From BOG-908 sp964657885 (GTDB lineage: Bacteria > Pseudomonadota > Alphaproteobacteria > Acetobacterales > Acetobacteraceae), in the NCBI GenBank assembly GCA_964657885.1, contig CAZZWO010000059.1, positions 1 to 15,099 on the forward strand: a stretch of DNA of 15,099 nucleotides, written 5' to 3'. A program made the position numbers and the translations under genes. The notes beneath the pieces were generated by a model. It ran no database searches and was not told the origin of the DNA. It saw only the letters and a program-made list of their open reading frames with translations. Shown one piece after another: positions 1-7,264 of this stretch (the first letter of the stretch is position 1; the number at the start of each line of letters is the position of its first letter).

Positions 1-66
1 CAAACAACGAGGACGGCACTGGTGCCGCCCCTTCAAACAACGAGGACGGCACTGGTGCCGCCTCTG
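1..66 (+). repeat. 33-bp in-frame tandem repeat, two copies
   Basis: The sequence beginning CAAACAACGAGGACGGCACT at base 1 recurs at base 34. The second copy is near-perfect and the period is 33 bases. In frame it encodes NNEDGTGAAPS, then NNEDGTGAASA. The array may continue upstream of the window. It belongs to the low-complexity leader of the first gene and probably arose by slippage. Confidence 0.8.
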
Positions 67-1499
67 CGTCGGCCGACACGGACGGCCCTGGTGCGGACGG
101 CACCGGCGGCCCCAACCCCGTGAACCTGCCTACGTCCGCAACAGGCGACGCGTCAGCAGCGTCGGCAGGTTCCGACGCAACTGCGCCCGGCGATACGCAG
201 GTCGCCGCCGAAACAACTCAGGTGCCGTCCGGCGGAGATGCAACTGGCGCCGCGGATGCAGCATCGGCGGACAAGCCGACGCTGTCTGTGAAGTCGAACG
301 GTGATGGAACATTCACCCTGTCCGGCAGCGGCTTCGTCGGCAACACCGCCTATATCCGCGCCGTCGGCACCGGCGCGAAAGATTATGCGTATGGCCAGGC
401 CTGGGGCAGCGTGCCGGTTTCGGGCGGATCGTTCAGCGCGACCACACCCGACGTGTGCGGTGTGGAAGGCGGCGACCGGTTTTTCTCGGCGAATGACGGC
501 CGCCCCGTTTCGAAGGACGACACCGGAACCTTGTGGAGCAACACCGTCAAAGTCTCGTGCCCGAGCGGCAAAGGCGGCGATGACCCCGGTGACGACCCGG
601 GCGACGATCCTCCGGCCGACCCGGGAACTGATCCGGGTTCGGCGCCAGGGGGCGATGACCCAGGCAGCAGCGGCTCGGCAGGTGCAGGCAGCGGCGACGA
701 TGCAAGTGGAACAACCGCGAGCGCGCCAGGTGCCGATGGGTCGGGCGCTGCAGGTACGGCGGGGTCCGACACTGCCATGCAGACGGCGCCCGACCCGGCC
801 TCGGGCTCGGCTCCAGCAGGCGACGCGGCGCCGGATGACGGGGCTGCAGCGGCCGGAAACGCCACCAATGCTGACGCAACAACCGGTGATGCTGCAGCCG
901 GCGGCTCGGCCGCGCCGGCGGGCGATGCCACCATCGCCAGTGCCGATGATGCGGTGGAGATGGACACGTCCGACGGCACCGCGGACAACAAGAAGAAGCC
1001 AAAAGGTGCGGGCTGGCACCAAACGAACGTGATTGTCATGCTGACCGATTTCGACGGCGGCCCGATGGGCGGCCACGAAGTAATGGTGCAATTCAAGGCG
1101 CCGGGTGCCGAGGTGATCAACGCAGGCGGCAAGATGGAAGGTGGAACCGTCACCTTTGCCGGATTGTGGTTGCAGAGCGAGGGCACGGTGCGGGTGATGG
1201 CGGTCAGCAACGGCAACGCCGCGATCGTTCCGCAAGGCAACACGAACTACAAGCTGGGCGGCTCCGGCCCGCTGAAGATAAAAGGCGTGCAGCAGCACAC
1301 CGATGTCGCGGTTACCGCCAAAACCAGCGAGGAAGCCGGCGAGAAGGCGGGCGCCGAGGGAAGCGCCGGGATCGACTACAAGATCGTCAAGATCGAAGGC
1401 AAGATCAGCGGTGAGACCGAGTCCAAGAAGGGATCCGAGATCACCTATTCATACAATGTCAGGCTGGCAAAGGAGCCGTTGGATCTGACGTTGCTCTAA
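1..1499 (+). CDS. Two-domain beta-rich protein with Asp/Gly/Ala-rich linker (5' partial)
   Basis: The reading frame is open from base 3, so the true start lies upstream; the GTG at 120 is only an internal codon. About 498 residues are visible. Residues 1-90 are low complexity. Residues 91-187 look like an Ig-like or beta-sandwich domain, with alternating hydrophobic strands, two cysteines and the string DTGTLWSNTVKVSC near its end. Residues 188-328 form a Gly/Asp/Ala/Pro-rich linker with GDDP repeats. Residues 329-498 form a second beta-rich domain (GWHQTNVIVMLTDFDGG, then a Lys/Glu-rich tail). I see no catalytic motif. The linker resembles those of the tagged proteins at 1539 and 7360, but its own N-terminus, where a tag would sit, is missing. 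It lies 39 bases before the zinc-peptidase gene and is probably co-transcribed. Role unknown; an adhesin, carrier or structural component are possibilities. Confidence 0.75.
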   Translation, partial: NNEDGTGAAPSNNEDGTGAASASADTDGPGADGTGGPNPVNLPTSATGDASAASAGSDATAPGDTQVAAETTQVPSGGDATGAADAASADKPTLSVKSNGDGTFTLSGSGFVGNTAYIRAVGTGAKDYAYGQAWGSVPVSGGSFSATTPDVCGVEGGDRFFSANDGRPVSKDDTGTLWSNTVKVSCPSGKGGDDPGDDPGDDPPADPGTDPGSAPGGDDPGSSGSAGAGSGDDASGTTASAPGADGSGAAGTAGSDTAMQTAPDPASGSAPAGDAAPDDGAAAAGNATNADATTGDAAAGGSAAPAGDATIASADDAVEMDTSDGTADNKKKPKGAGWHQTNVIVMLTDFDGGPMGGHEVMVQFKAPGAEVINAGGKMEGGTVTFAGLWLQSEGTVRVMAVSNGNAAIVPQGNTNYKLGGSGPLKIKGVQQHTDVAVTAKTSEEAGEKAGAEGSAGIDYKIVKIEGKISGETESKKGSEITYSYNVRLAKEPLDLTLL

Positions 1500-1538
1500 C
1501 GAGCGAGGGCGGCGGCACGCTGAACCGGGAGATGTCTG

Positions 1539-2702
1539 GTGGTTGAGGTGGATGCAGACGCGAAAGACGCCTATGTCGCCGATGCATTCGGCGTCGATCC
1601 CGCCAGCTATGCCGACCCTGCAACGGTCAACGATGCAGCGGATGGCGGTGACCCGCCCGCTGCATCCCCTGCCGACAGCGATGCGGCGGCTGCCGGTGAT
1701 GCGAACGCTGCAGGTGCAGACGGCAACGCTTCCACCATGAACAGTGGAGCCGAGGCTGCCGGCAACGCTTCAAGCGGCGCAGACGAGCCGATCGGCGATG
1801 GCGATGACGACGATGCAAGTGCCGAGGGCGGCGACAGTGCAACCGCAGAGAGCGATACGGGTGCTGGCGGAGCAAGTGGTTCCGGAGACCAAGGCGGCGC
1901 CGAGGGTGCCGGCGGTGGTTCTGCCGTGGACAACGCCGAACCGGATACCGGACCGGCCGACACGGCTAAACAAACCGCGGACGCGACGGACAAGATCAAC
2001 AAGAGTTCGGACGACGACCTCAAGAAAATGTCGGCCTCGGACAAGGCCAAACTGCTGAACGATTTGCAAGCCGGCGGCAAACCGTCGGGCGATGCAAGGC
2101 AGGCGCAGATGAAGGTTCTGCGCGACATGCAATTGGATCCGGACTTCAAGAAGAAAGAGGATGAGCGGGGCGCCGCGATTGCATCGAAGTTGAAGGGCAA
2201 CAAGGATTTGGAAAAGGCGCGGAAGAACTGGGACAAGCTATCACCGGCCGACAAGGTTGATGCGTTGAAAAAAGTCGTGGCCGCGCAGAGCGAACAATAC
2301 GGCATGACAGCGCCCGAGATCGAAACGGAGGACAAGCCGCCCTACGACGCGCCGGACGGCACAAAGCATGTCGAGAACGGGCATTTCGATCCGAAGGACG
2401 GCAAGCTCCACCTGAACACGAATGCCGCGAGCAAGATGAAGAATTTCGCGAGCGCGCTCGACCTCGTGCTGCACGAAAATGGTCATAATTACCAGGCGAA
2501 GCTGATCAAGGACTTGAAAAACGGCAAGCTCAAACCGGGCGATCCAGAATACACCGAGGCAACAGTGTTCGCCGCGAACGACGGCGGTTCCGGATACATT
2601 CAGCCAGGCGAGGACTACAACACCTATGTCAAGCAGCCGAAAGAGAACCACTCGCGCACCATCGGCGCGGAGACCTCGCAGAAGATCCTGAGTTCGCTTT
2701 GA
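1539..2702 (+). CDS. Tagged putative effector with C-terminal HEXXH zinc-peptidase domain
   Basis: This 387-residue protein has three parts. Residues 9-24 carry the tag DAYVADAFGVDPASYA, shared with the protein at 7360. Residues 25-150 are an Ala/Asp/Gly/Ser-rich linker. The rest is charged and then globular, with the zinc-peptidase signature HENGH at 312-316, inside VLHENGHNYQ. The downstream string QPKENHSRTIGAE supplies candidate third zinc ligands (E369, H371 or E378), fitting a gluzincin-like layout with E313 as the general base. The GTG start at 1539 is preceded by CGGGAG about seven bases upstream and puts the tag near the N-terminus. There is no signal peptide, so export would have to be non-Sec. 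Two small paralogous genes follow at once and are immunity candidates. The target is unknown; cell-wall or protein cleavage are both possible. Confidence 0.85.
   Translation: MVEVDADAKDAYVADAFGVDPASYADPATVNDAADGGDPPAASPADSDAAAAGDANAAGADGNASTMNSGAEAAGNASSGADEPIGDGDDDDASAEGGDSATAESDTGAGGASGSGDQGGAEGAGGGSAVDNAEPDTGPADTAKQTADATDKINKSSDDDLKKMSASDKAKLLNDLQAGGKPSGDARQAQMKVLRDMQLDPDFKKKEDERGAAIASKLKGNKDLEKARKNWDKLSPADKVDALKKVVAAQSEQYGMTAPEIETEDKPPYDAPDGTKHVENGHFDPKDGKLHLNTNAASKMKNFASALDLVLHENGHNYQAKLIKDLKNGKLKPGDPEYTEATVFAANDGGSGYIQPGEDYNTYVKQPKENHSRTIGAETSQKILSSL
1563..1610 (+). other. Conserved N-terminal tag, copy 1
   Basis: This stretch encodes DAYVADAFGVDPASYA at residues 9-24. The protein at 7360 has DAYVADTFGVDPSTYA at the same distance from its start. 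Many differences between the two DNA copies are synonymous, which points to selection on the peptide rather than a recent duplication. A targeting or loading signal is my inference. Confidence 0.75.
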
Positions 2703-2713
2703 AGGGCCCTGCC

Positions 2714-3040
2714 ATGACCAACGGACACGCTGCGCCGCAACGTTTCGCGGCCATCCGCATCGAGGACGGACACGAAACGTCACTCGGCACCGTCATGCTC
2801 GATGAATCAGGCCGTTTGAGCGTGGCGGACGCGCCGGCGGATACGGATGCGGCCCGGCGCCTCGAAACAATGGTCAAGGAAGTGAATGAAACCGACAACA
2901 TGCATGTCGATGTGCCGCCCCGCGACGATGCACCGGAGTTCACGCTGGCATCGGCGGTAATCCCGCGTGGCCATCCGCAATTCAATCCGGCGCTGACGGC
3001 GTATATTCGCAAGTATTACGGTGTGGAGCTGCGCGCATGA
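2714..3040 (+). CDS. Small cytoplasmic protein, candidate immunity protein (paralogue of the next gene)
   Basis: This 108-residue protein has no signal peptide. I chose the ATG at 2714 because GAAGGG at 2701-2706 lies seven bases upstream; a TTG at 2699 overlaps the previous stop and is less likely. It is clearly homologous along its length to the next gene: both have EVN(E/K)TD followed by MH, then DV and PPR or APR, and both end in YI, YY and LR motifs. The fold appears to be alternating strands followed by a helix. It sits 11 bases after the tagged zinc-peptidase gene and overlaps the next gene by four bases, so all three are probably translated together. A small non-enzymatic protein right after a toxin-like gene suggests immunity, but I do not recognise the family and the role is inferred from context. 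Confidence 0.8.
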   Translation: MTNGHAAPQRFAAIRIEDGHETSLGTVMLDESGRLSVADAPADTDAARRLETMVKEVNETDNMHVDVPPRDDAPEFTLASAVIPRGHPQFNPALTAYIRKYYGVELRA

Positions 3041-3447
3041 TGATGCCCGTCAACCTAAGCCATAATGCGCTGCGCCGCGCCATGCTGTTCATCGGGCCGG
3101 TTTTGGCGCCCCTTTTCTGTGTTCCGCTCGCGCACGCCGATTCGGTGAAGCAGTTCGATGCAGTCCTGCACGAGAACGGCCACGACAAGGTTGTCGGGCA
3201 GGTGTCTCTCGATGCGGCCGCGCGTCTTGCAGTGGTCAAGGTTGAACCGGACCGCGCGGAATGGCTCGGGCAACTCGCGAACGAGGTGAATAAAACCGAC
3301 GTGATGCACGCGGACGTCGCACCCCGCGCCGGCTCACCCGACTACACCTCCGCATCCCGTGTCATTACGCGGGGAGATCCCGACTTTGCCGCCGCCCTGG
3401 AAAGCTACATCCACACCTACTACAGCCTGGATCTTCGGCCGCGCTGA
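3037..3447 (+). CDS. Exported paralogue of the preceding protein, candidate periplasmic immunity protein
   Basis: This 136-residue protein begins with a Sec-type signal peptide: basic residues near R13-R14, a hydrophobic core at about 15-31, and a likely cleavage site after AHA at position 34. The mature part aligns with the preceding gene through EVNKTDVMHADVAPR and the C-terminal YIHTYY. The start is one of three consecutive ATG codons at 3037-3045; the first overlaps the previous stop, and GGAG lies about nine bases before it. Its mature N-terminus contains VLHENGH, identical to the active-site string of the zinc peptidase at 1539, although its paralogue has IEDGH there. I therefore do not call it a peptidase. 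Placement and export fit protection of the periplasm against the upstream effector. Confidence 0.82.
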   Translation: MMMPVNLSHNALRRAMLFIGPVLAPLFCVPLAHADSVKQFDAVLHENGHDKVVGQVSLDAAARLAVVKVEPDRAEWLGQLANEVNKTDVMHADVAPRAGSPDYTSASRVITRGDPDFAAALESYIHTYYSLDLRPR

Positions 3448-3473
3448 CCTTCGGTCTCGGTCTCAGGACTGCA

Positions 3474-3505
3474 ACGCCGGCATGGCGTTCGCCGGCGTAT
3501 TGTTT
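3474..3505 (+). terminator. Probable rho-independent terminator after the first effector unit
   Basis: An eight-base-pair stem, ACGCCGGC at 3474-3481 and GCCGGCGT at 3491-3498, encloses a nine-base loop. It is followed by the T-rich run ATTGTTT. It lies 26 bases after the stop of the exported paralogue and separates that unit from the gene at 3585. The T-tract is short and interrupted, so efficiency is uncertain. Confidence 0.55.
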
Positions 3506-3578
3506 ATACTTAAAGCGGATCGAGGGTTGGATGCCCTCGGTCGTCGCAGACTAGCCAACACAACTTGTTCGGGAGAGG
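3505..3578 (+). promoter_or_regulatory. Leader of the second effector unit: weak -10, hairpin and ribosome binding site
   Basis: A -10-like TATACT lies at 3505-3510, but I see no convincing -35 at proper spacing. A six-base-pair hairpin follows, CGAGGG at 3521-3526 and CCCTCG at 3534-3539 with a seven-base loop. The ribosome binding site GGGAGAGG is at 3571-3578, six bases before the ATG at 3585. If the -10 is real, the hairpin would sit at the very start of the transcript. The promoter assignment is tentative. Confidence 0.3.
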
Positions 3579-3584
3579 CAGGGC

Positions 3585-4742
3585 ATGGCGGATCCGCAGA
3601 CGGGGATGGACAAGGCAGAGATGAAGAAGCTGCTGAGCTTCTCGAAAAAGGAGCCGGTCCATTGCGCGATGGGATTGGGTAAGGAACCGGCGTTCGCGTT
3701 GCTGCTGCTGGATAAGATGAAGCAGCCGAAAGCGATCGAGGGGCTGCTGGTCAAGCAGTTCCCCGATGCCAAGAGCACTCGTTGGGGAATGGCCGCCGTC
3801 GACATCGACGAAAACCCCAAGCTGGTGAAGTTCACCATCAACAAGCCGGTATCCGGCATAGCCCGCAAACTGGCAAAGACCCTGAAGGGCACCGGCTTCA
3901 CCAAGGTCGAGATCGTGCTGGAAGACGGCACAGCCGTAGAATCGCACGCCGACGAGGAGGAGGATGCAGGCGCGTCGGCCGCCGCCCCATCGGCGCAATC
4001 CGAGCCGCAAGCCGCGTCGCCTTCAGCAGCGCCGCCCCCACCTGCGCCTCCCCCGCCGATGCCCGCACGGCCCGGGATCGACAAGGCGGCGCTGGAGAAA
4101 CGTCTGGCGGCATTGATCCCCCGCATTCCTGTAGCCGCCGCGAAAGCTCCGGATTTACAAAAGGTCTTGGTCAAGCTTGCGACGGATTCGAACGTCAACC
4201 TGAAAACCGGCAACCTCGCGACCGCGCAGACCTTCATCGACGAGCTTGAACATATGCTGGGCGATGCTCCGGCAGGCACCGAAGCTGCCGCAGCACCACA
4301 ACAGGCGGCCGCTGCGCCCGCCGCCGCTCCTGCGGCATCGGCTTCCGGTCCTGTTGCGTATGCGAAATCCCGGCTTGCATGGTTGGCGGCACGCCAGAAG
4401 GTGCATGCCGACATCGACAAGTTGCGCGCCAGCATCGTCGAAGATTATCGGGACGACGATGTGGTGGACGACCTCGCGACCAGCTACTCGGCGACCGTGC
4501 AACCGGTTCTCGACGGTTTCGACGAGAGTCTGGCGGACAAGCTCGACGAGGCGGCGAGCGAGCCCGACGCCGGGCGCCGTAGCGAGTTGGTGGCGGAGGC
4601 GCGCGGCATCATCAGCCGATACGAGACTTTCCTCGCGAACGACACCCTGATTGCCGATCTGGACGACAATCCTTTCGTGCCGCTGTCCATCCACGCGACG
4701 ATCTCGGCGACACTCGCCGCATTGTCCAAAGCCGTGCACTGA
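3585..4742 (+). CDS. Protein with unrecognised N-terminal domain and helical C-terminal repeats, possible effector adaptor
   Basis: The 385 residues fall into distinct parts. Residues 8-119 form a compact alpha/beta domain that opens with LLSFSKKEPVHCAMGLGKEP and alternates charged helices with strands up to VEIVLEDGTAV. Residues 120-163 are an Ala/Pro-rich linker with proline runs. Residues 164-222 and 256-385 are two helical segments separated by an Ala-rich stretch, with a closing motif near NDTLIADLDDNPF. There is no signal peptide, membrane segment or catalytic motif. I do not recognise a named family. It ends 14 bases before the next gene's ATG, so both are probably in one operon. Its lack of enzymatic motifs and tight coupling to a peptidase gene suggest an adaptor, chaperone or carrier, which is inference. 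Confidence 0.82.
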   Translation: MADPQTGMDKAEMKKLLSFSKKEPVHCAMGLGKEPAFALLLLDKMKQPKAIEGLLVKQFPDAKSTRWGMAAVDIDENPKLVKFTINKPVSGIARKLAKTLKGTGFTKVEIVLEDGTAVESHADEEEDAGASAAAPSAQSEPQAASPSAAPPPPAPPPPMPARPGIDKAALEKRLAALIPRIPVAAAKAPDLQKVLVKLATDSNVNLKTGNLATAQTFIDELEHMLGDAPAGTEAAAAPQQAAAAPAAAPAASASGPVAYAKSRLAWLAARQKVHADIDKLRASIVEDYRDDDVVDDLATSYSATVQPVLDGFDESLADKLDEAASEPDAGRRSELVAEARGIISRYETFLANDTLIADLDDNPFVPLSIHATISATLAALSKAVH

Positions 4743-4747
4743 AAGGA
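4742..4747 (+). promoter_or_regulatory. Ribosome binding site for the ATG at 4757
   Basis: AAAGGA lies nine bases upstream of ATG 4757. The ATG at 4875, which opens the long downstream frame, has no comparable site in the 20 bases before it. This favours translation starting at 4757 and a frame change before 4875. Confidence 0.6.
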
Positions 4748-4756
4748 CGGAAGTAG

Positions 4757-4874
4757 ATGTCCGACGTTCTGAACAAGCCGAAAGCCAAGACCGACAAGCC
4801 AGGCTGGCTGAAGCGGGTCCTGAAAAAGGACGTTCCGGCGCCGTCGGGCGCCCGGCCAGGTCGACAACGACAGC
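4757..4874 (+). pseudogene. N-terminal fragment of the second HEXXH peptidase gene, out of frame with the rest
   Basis: From ATG 4757 the frame encodes a Lys-rich leader, MSDVLNKPKAKTDKPGWLKR and onward to about VPAPS. It then degenerates into an Arg/Gln-rich shadow peptide that stops at 5068. The downstream peptidase frame is closed upstream by a TGA at 4821 and has no start codon before 4875. Removing one G from GGG at 4847-4849 would join the frames as VPAPSAPGQVDND, a natural-looking sequence. I read this as one gene broken by a one-base insertion or a sequencing error. Programmed frameshifting is possible, but no slippery heptamer or downstream structure is obvious. Confidence 0.6.
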
Positions 4875-6449
4875 ATGGTCATCGCGCAGCAATTCGGCGC
4901 GATGTTGCGGGAAAAACCCTACGCCGACCTGCCAGGGCCGGTTCGCGCCGCCCTGCGCGCGCCGATCGAAACGGCGATCGGCGCGGGCAAGCTCGACGAT
5001 GCGCGGACCGCGATGGGCGGCTTTGCCGCAGCGGCCGCGGCCAACGTTCCGGTGTGCGCCGCACTTGACGACGTGCGCGACAAGATCGAGGCGCTGGAAG
5101 GCACCGATCTGGATGCGACGGCTGCAAAGACGGCGCTGCAGAAATTGACCGAAGCCCAGACCGCGGCCAACGCGATGTCCGGCGATGCGCGGATCGCGGC
5201 GTTGGCAAAGGTGACGTCGGCTGCAGCCAAGCCGTTGCAGGATGCCGAAAAGCTGCTGACGGGCAAGGCCAACACCGGTGCTGCGAACGGGTTGGCAGCG
5301 TTGCGCAAGGGCGTCGACGAGGCGATCAAGGCGCTGGCGGCCGGCGATCCCAGAAAGGCGCTGGAGACGCGGCTGGCGGAGTGGGACAAAGCGAAGGACA
5401 CCGCCGACAAGGAGGCCGATCCCGACAAGAAGAAAGCGGCGCTGGACACTCTGGGGACGGACGCCGACAAGCTGCTCGACGATGCGCTGGCCGCATCCGG
5501 CGGTTCATCCAGCAAGAAAAGAGCTGCTGCGGCCAAGAAGCAGGAGATTTACAAGGAAGCGTTGGAAAAGCGGTTCGGCATCGAGATCCTGAACACCGAC
5601 GGCACGAAGAACACTCATTTCGACCAGTTCTACGAGATGATGGCCACCGTTCCCGTGCAGCAGAGCGTGCAAAGCAGCCTGAACCTGCTGACCTACGACA
5701 AAAAATCCGGCGGTGCGGCCTACGGCAAAGGCACGATGGGCACGAAGCAGGTCGGCTTCATCGAGATGGGTGGCAGCATCAACGAAGCCGATGTCGGCTG
5801 GGAATACCACGGCAAGAAAGTCGAGGTGTTCAAGATCAACACGTTGCACGAGATCGGCCATTCGGTCGACGACAAATACGGCATCATGGCCAAGAACATG
5901 GGCGGCAAGGGCTGTGGCGGTTGGGAAAAGACGTCGATCGATGCTGTCGCGAGCGCCTTCGTCGATCAGTTCAGGAAAGGCGATGGGAAGGACATCAAGG
6001 TTCCGAATGCCGACTTGGTGAAAGCGGTCAAGGCTGCGCTCCAGAAGCAGCCCATCAAGGATGAATTCGGCAACAGCCGGGTGACCGGCGCCGACACGAA
6101 GGACCAGGCGGATGCAGGCATCAAGGATGCGGATTGGCCGAAGATAAAGGCGCTGTTGGACAGTTGCATCCAGACACGGTCGGACAACTGGCCATGGGGC
6201 AAATCCAAGACCGTCACATTGGACAAGCGCGCATGGCACGAAGCTTATGCCGGCGAGTGGTACAGCTATGACCCTGGCGCACGCGCGGCGATCGAGGAAG
6301 TGCGCGACTATCAATGGCGTTCGCCGGCTGAATGGTTTGCGGAGCTGTATGCCTACACCTGGTACAAGAAGCAGGAGCCGAAGGGCGGCGTCGCGAAGGA
6401 AGCCGCGAAATACATGTATCGGCCAGGTGGCGGAGAGATGGCGGCGTAA
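4875..6449 (+). CDS. Putative effector with C-terminal gluzincin-type HEXXH peptidase domain
   Basis: Numbering is from ATG 4875 (524 residues); the original gene probably began at 4757 in another frame, giving about 563. Residues 1-215 are Ala/Lys/Asp-rich helices, likely coiled coil. The C-terminal domain has the zinc motif HEIGH at 325-329 within TLHEIGHSVDDKYG, and the later motif SPAEWFAELYAYTW, where E486 (or E490) would be the third ligand. This HEXXH plus AEWFAE pattern resembles the catalytic domain of anthrax-lethal-factor-like peptidases; E326 would be the general base. It lacks the DAYVAD tag, a signal peptide and the acidic linker. The helical protein lies just upstream and the CpXC gene 54 bases downstream; either could be its partner. 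The peptidase call is fairly secure, the substrate unknown. Confidence 0.82.
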   Translation: MVIAQQFGAMLREKPYADLPGPVRAALRAPIETAIGAGKLDDARTAMGGFAAAAAANVPVCAALDDVRDKIEALEGTDLDATAAKTALQKLTEAQTAANAMSGDARIAALAKVTSAAAKPLQDAEKLLTGKANTGAANGLAALRKGVDEAIKALAAGDPRKALETRLAEWDKAKDTADKEADPDKKKAALDTLGTDADKLLDDALAASGGSSSKKRAAAAKKQEIYKEALEKRFGIEILNTDGTKNTHFDQFYEMMATVPVQQSVQSSLNLLTYDKKSGGAAYGKGTMGTKQVGFIEMGGSINEADVGWEYHGKKVEVFKINTLHEIGHSVDDKYGIMAKNMGGKGCGGWEKTSIDAVASAFVDQFRKGDGKDIKVPNADLVKAVKAALQKQPIKDEFGNSRVTGADTKDQADAGIKDADWPKIKALLDSCIQTRSDNWPWGKSKTVTLDKRAWHEAYAGEWYSYDPGARAAIEEVRDYQWRSPAEWFAELYAYTWYKKQEPKGGVAKEAAKYMYRPGGGEMAA

Positions 6450-6503
6450 CCCGCCGCTTCATCCCGTGCGCTTGCCCGATACTTCTCTCAAGGAGAGACC
6501 GCC

Positions 6504-7184
6504 ATGTCGATCTTCCGGAAACTCGAATGCACCTGCGGCACTTGCGGCAACGTCGCGACCGTTGCGCGCGCCGAAAGCGTCAACGCCGACCGCCGCCCTG
6601 ATCTGCGTAACGCCATCTTGTCGGGAAGCTTCCAGGCGGAAACCTGTGCCAAATGCGGCACGCTGATCCGTTTGCCGGCCGAGCTCACCTATATCGATCT
6701 TGCGCGCGGCCAATGGATACTCGTGCAGGCGCCGGAGACGCTGGAAACCTGGGCGCATGAGGAAACCGAAGCGCAGGAAGTGTTCGACGAGAGTTTCGGG
6801 CACGCCGCACCTGGGCCATCGCGCGAGATCGGTGAAGGCCTGACCCCGCGGCTGGTATTCGGGTGGCCGGCACTGCGCGAGAAATTGATCTGCGACGACC
6901 TGGCGATGAAAGACACAACGCTGGAAGCGGTCAAGATGTCGATCATCCGGCATGTTCCGCACCCGCCGCTGGCCGATCAGACGGAGCTTCGTCTGACCGG
7001 GGGCGCGGACGACACGCTGAGTTTCGCCTGGATCATGAGCGAGACCGAGCAGGAGGTTGCGGGACTGGACGTGCCACGCTCCGTCTATGCGAACATTGCC
7101 GACGCGCCCGAGCCGTGGGCGCCGGTCATGGCACAGTTTGCCGGCCACATGTTCGTCGACCTGAAGCGCTTCATCTCGGGCTGA
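6504..7184 (+). CDS. CpXC-domain zinc-ribbon protein
   Basis: The N-terminal part has paired cysteines C11/C14 (CGTC) and C48/C51 (CAKC). Between them lies SVNADRRPDLRNAILSG, and after them a strand ending YIDLARGQW; this is the pattern I associate with CpXC domains, which are presumed zinc ribbons of unknown function. The remaining residues, 80-226, are mixed alpha/beta with no motif I recognise. A strong ribosome binding site, AAGGAGAG, lies just upstream of the ATG. There is no signal peptide or membrane segment, so it should be cytoplasmic. It follows the gluzincin gene by 54 bases and precedes a strong hairpin, so it is the last gene of that unit. This is the position immunity genes hold in the other units, but no immunity role is established for the domain. 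Confidence 0.82.
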   Translation: MSIFRKLECTCGTCGNVATVARAESVNADRRPDLRNAILSGSFQAETCAKCGTLIRLPAELTYIDLARGQWILVQAPETLETWAHEETEAQEVFDESFGHAAPGPSREIGEGLTPRLVFGWPALREKLICDDLAMKDTTLEAVKMSIIRHVPHPPLADQTELRLTGGADDTLSFAWIMSETEQEVAGLDVPRSVYANIADAPEPWAPVMAQFAGHMFVDLKRFISG

Positions 7185-7264
7185 GGACAGTCCGAATACA
7201 TCTGTAGCGCCGCAAAATTTGCGGTGTGTCGATCTGTGCAAATGATTGCGTCGCAATGAGGTTT
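7185..7264. promoter_or_regulatory. Intergenic region with two short palindromes
   Basis: Two nearly perfect dyads lie in this stretch: CCGCAAAATTTGCGG at 7210-7224 (seven-base arms around one base) and ATTGCGTCGCAAT at 7245-7257 (six-base arms around one base). Their size and single-base centres fit operator sites for a dimeric regulator better than terminators. A TTGACT at 7263-7268 resembles a -35 box, but I find no matching -10. The whole gap between flanking genes is 175 bases. Confidence 0.35.

Noticed and set aside
1..66. CRISPR-like repeat at the window start
   Set aside because: The copies are contiguous with no spacers, the period is 33 bases in coding frame, and they encode a low-complexity peptide.
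560..985. RTX calcium-binding repeats in the acidic linkers
   Set aside because: The Gly/Asp-rich stretches lack the regular nonapeptide GGxGxDxUx spacing.
153..1298. Long minus-strand open frame opposite the first gene
   Set aside because: It is an Arg/Cys/Ala-rich shadow produced by GC-rich repetitive codons of the plus-strand gene, with no ribosome binding site or domain pattern.
3169..3183. HENGH (HEXXH) in the exported small protein as a second zinc peptidase
   Set aside because: The paralogue aligned at this position has IEDGH, the protein is only about 100 residues after signal cleavage, and no third zinc ligand motif follows.
3551..4435. Minus-strand open frame opposite the helical protein gene
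   Set aside because: Ser/Ala-rich shadow of the plus-strand codons; the plus strand has better protein-like structure, a strong ribosome binding site and operon spacing.
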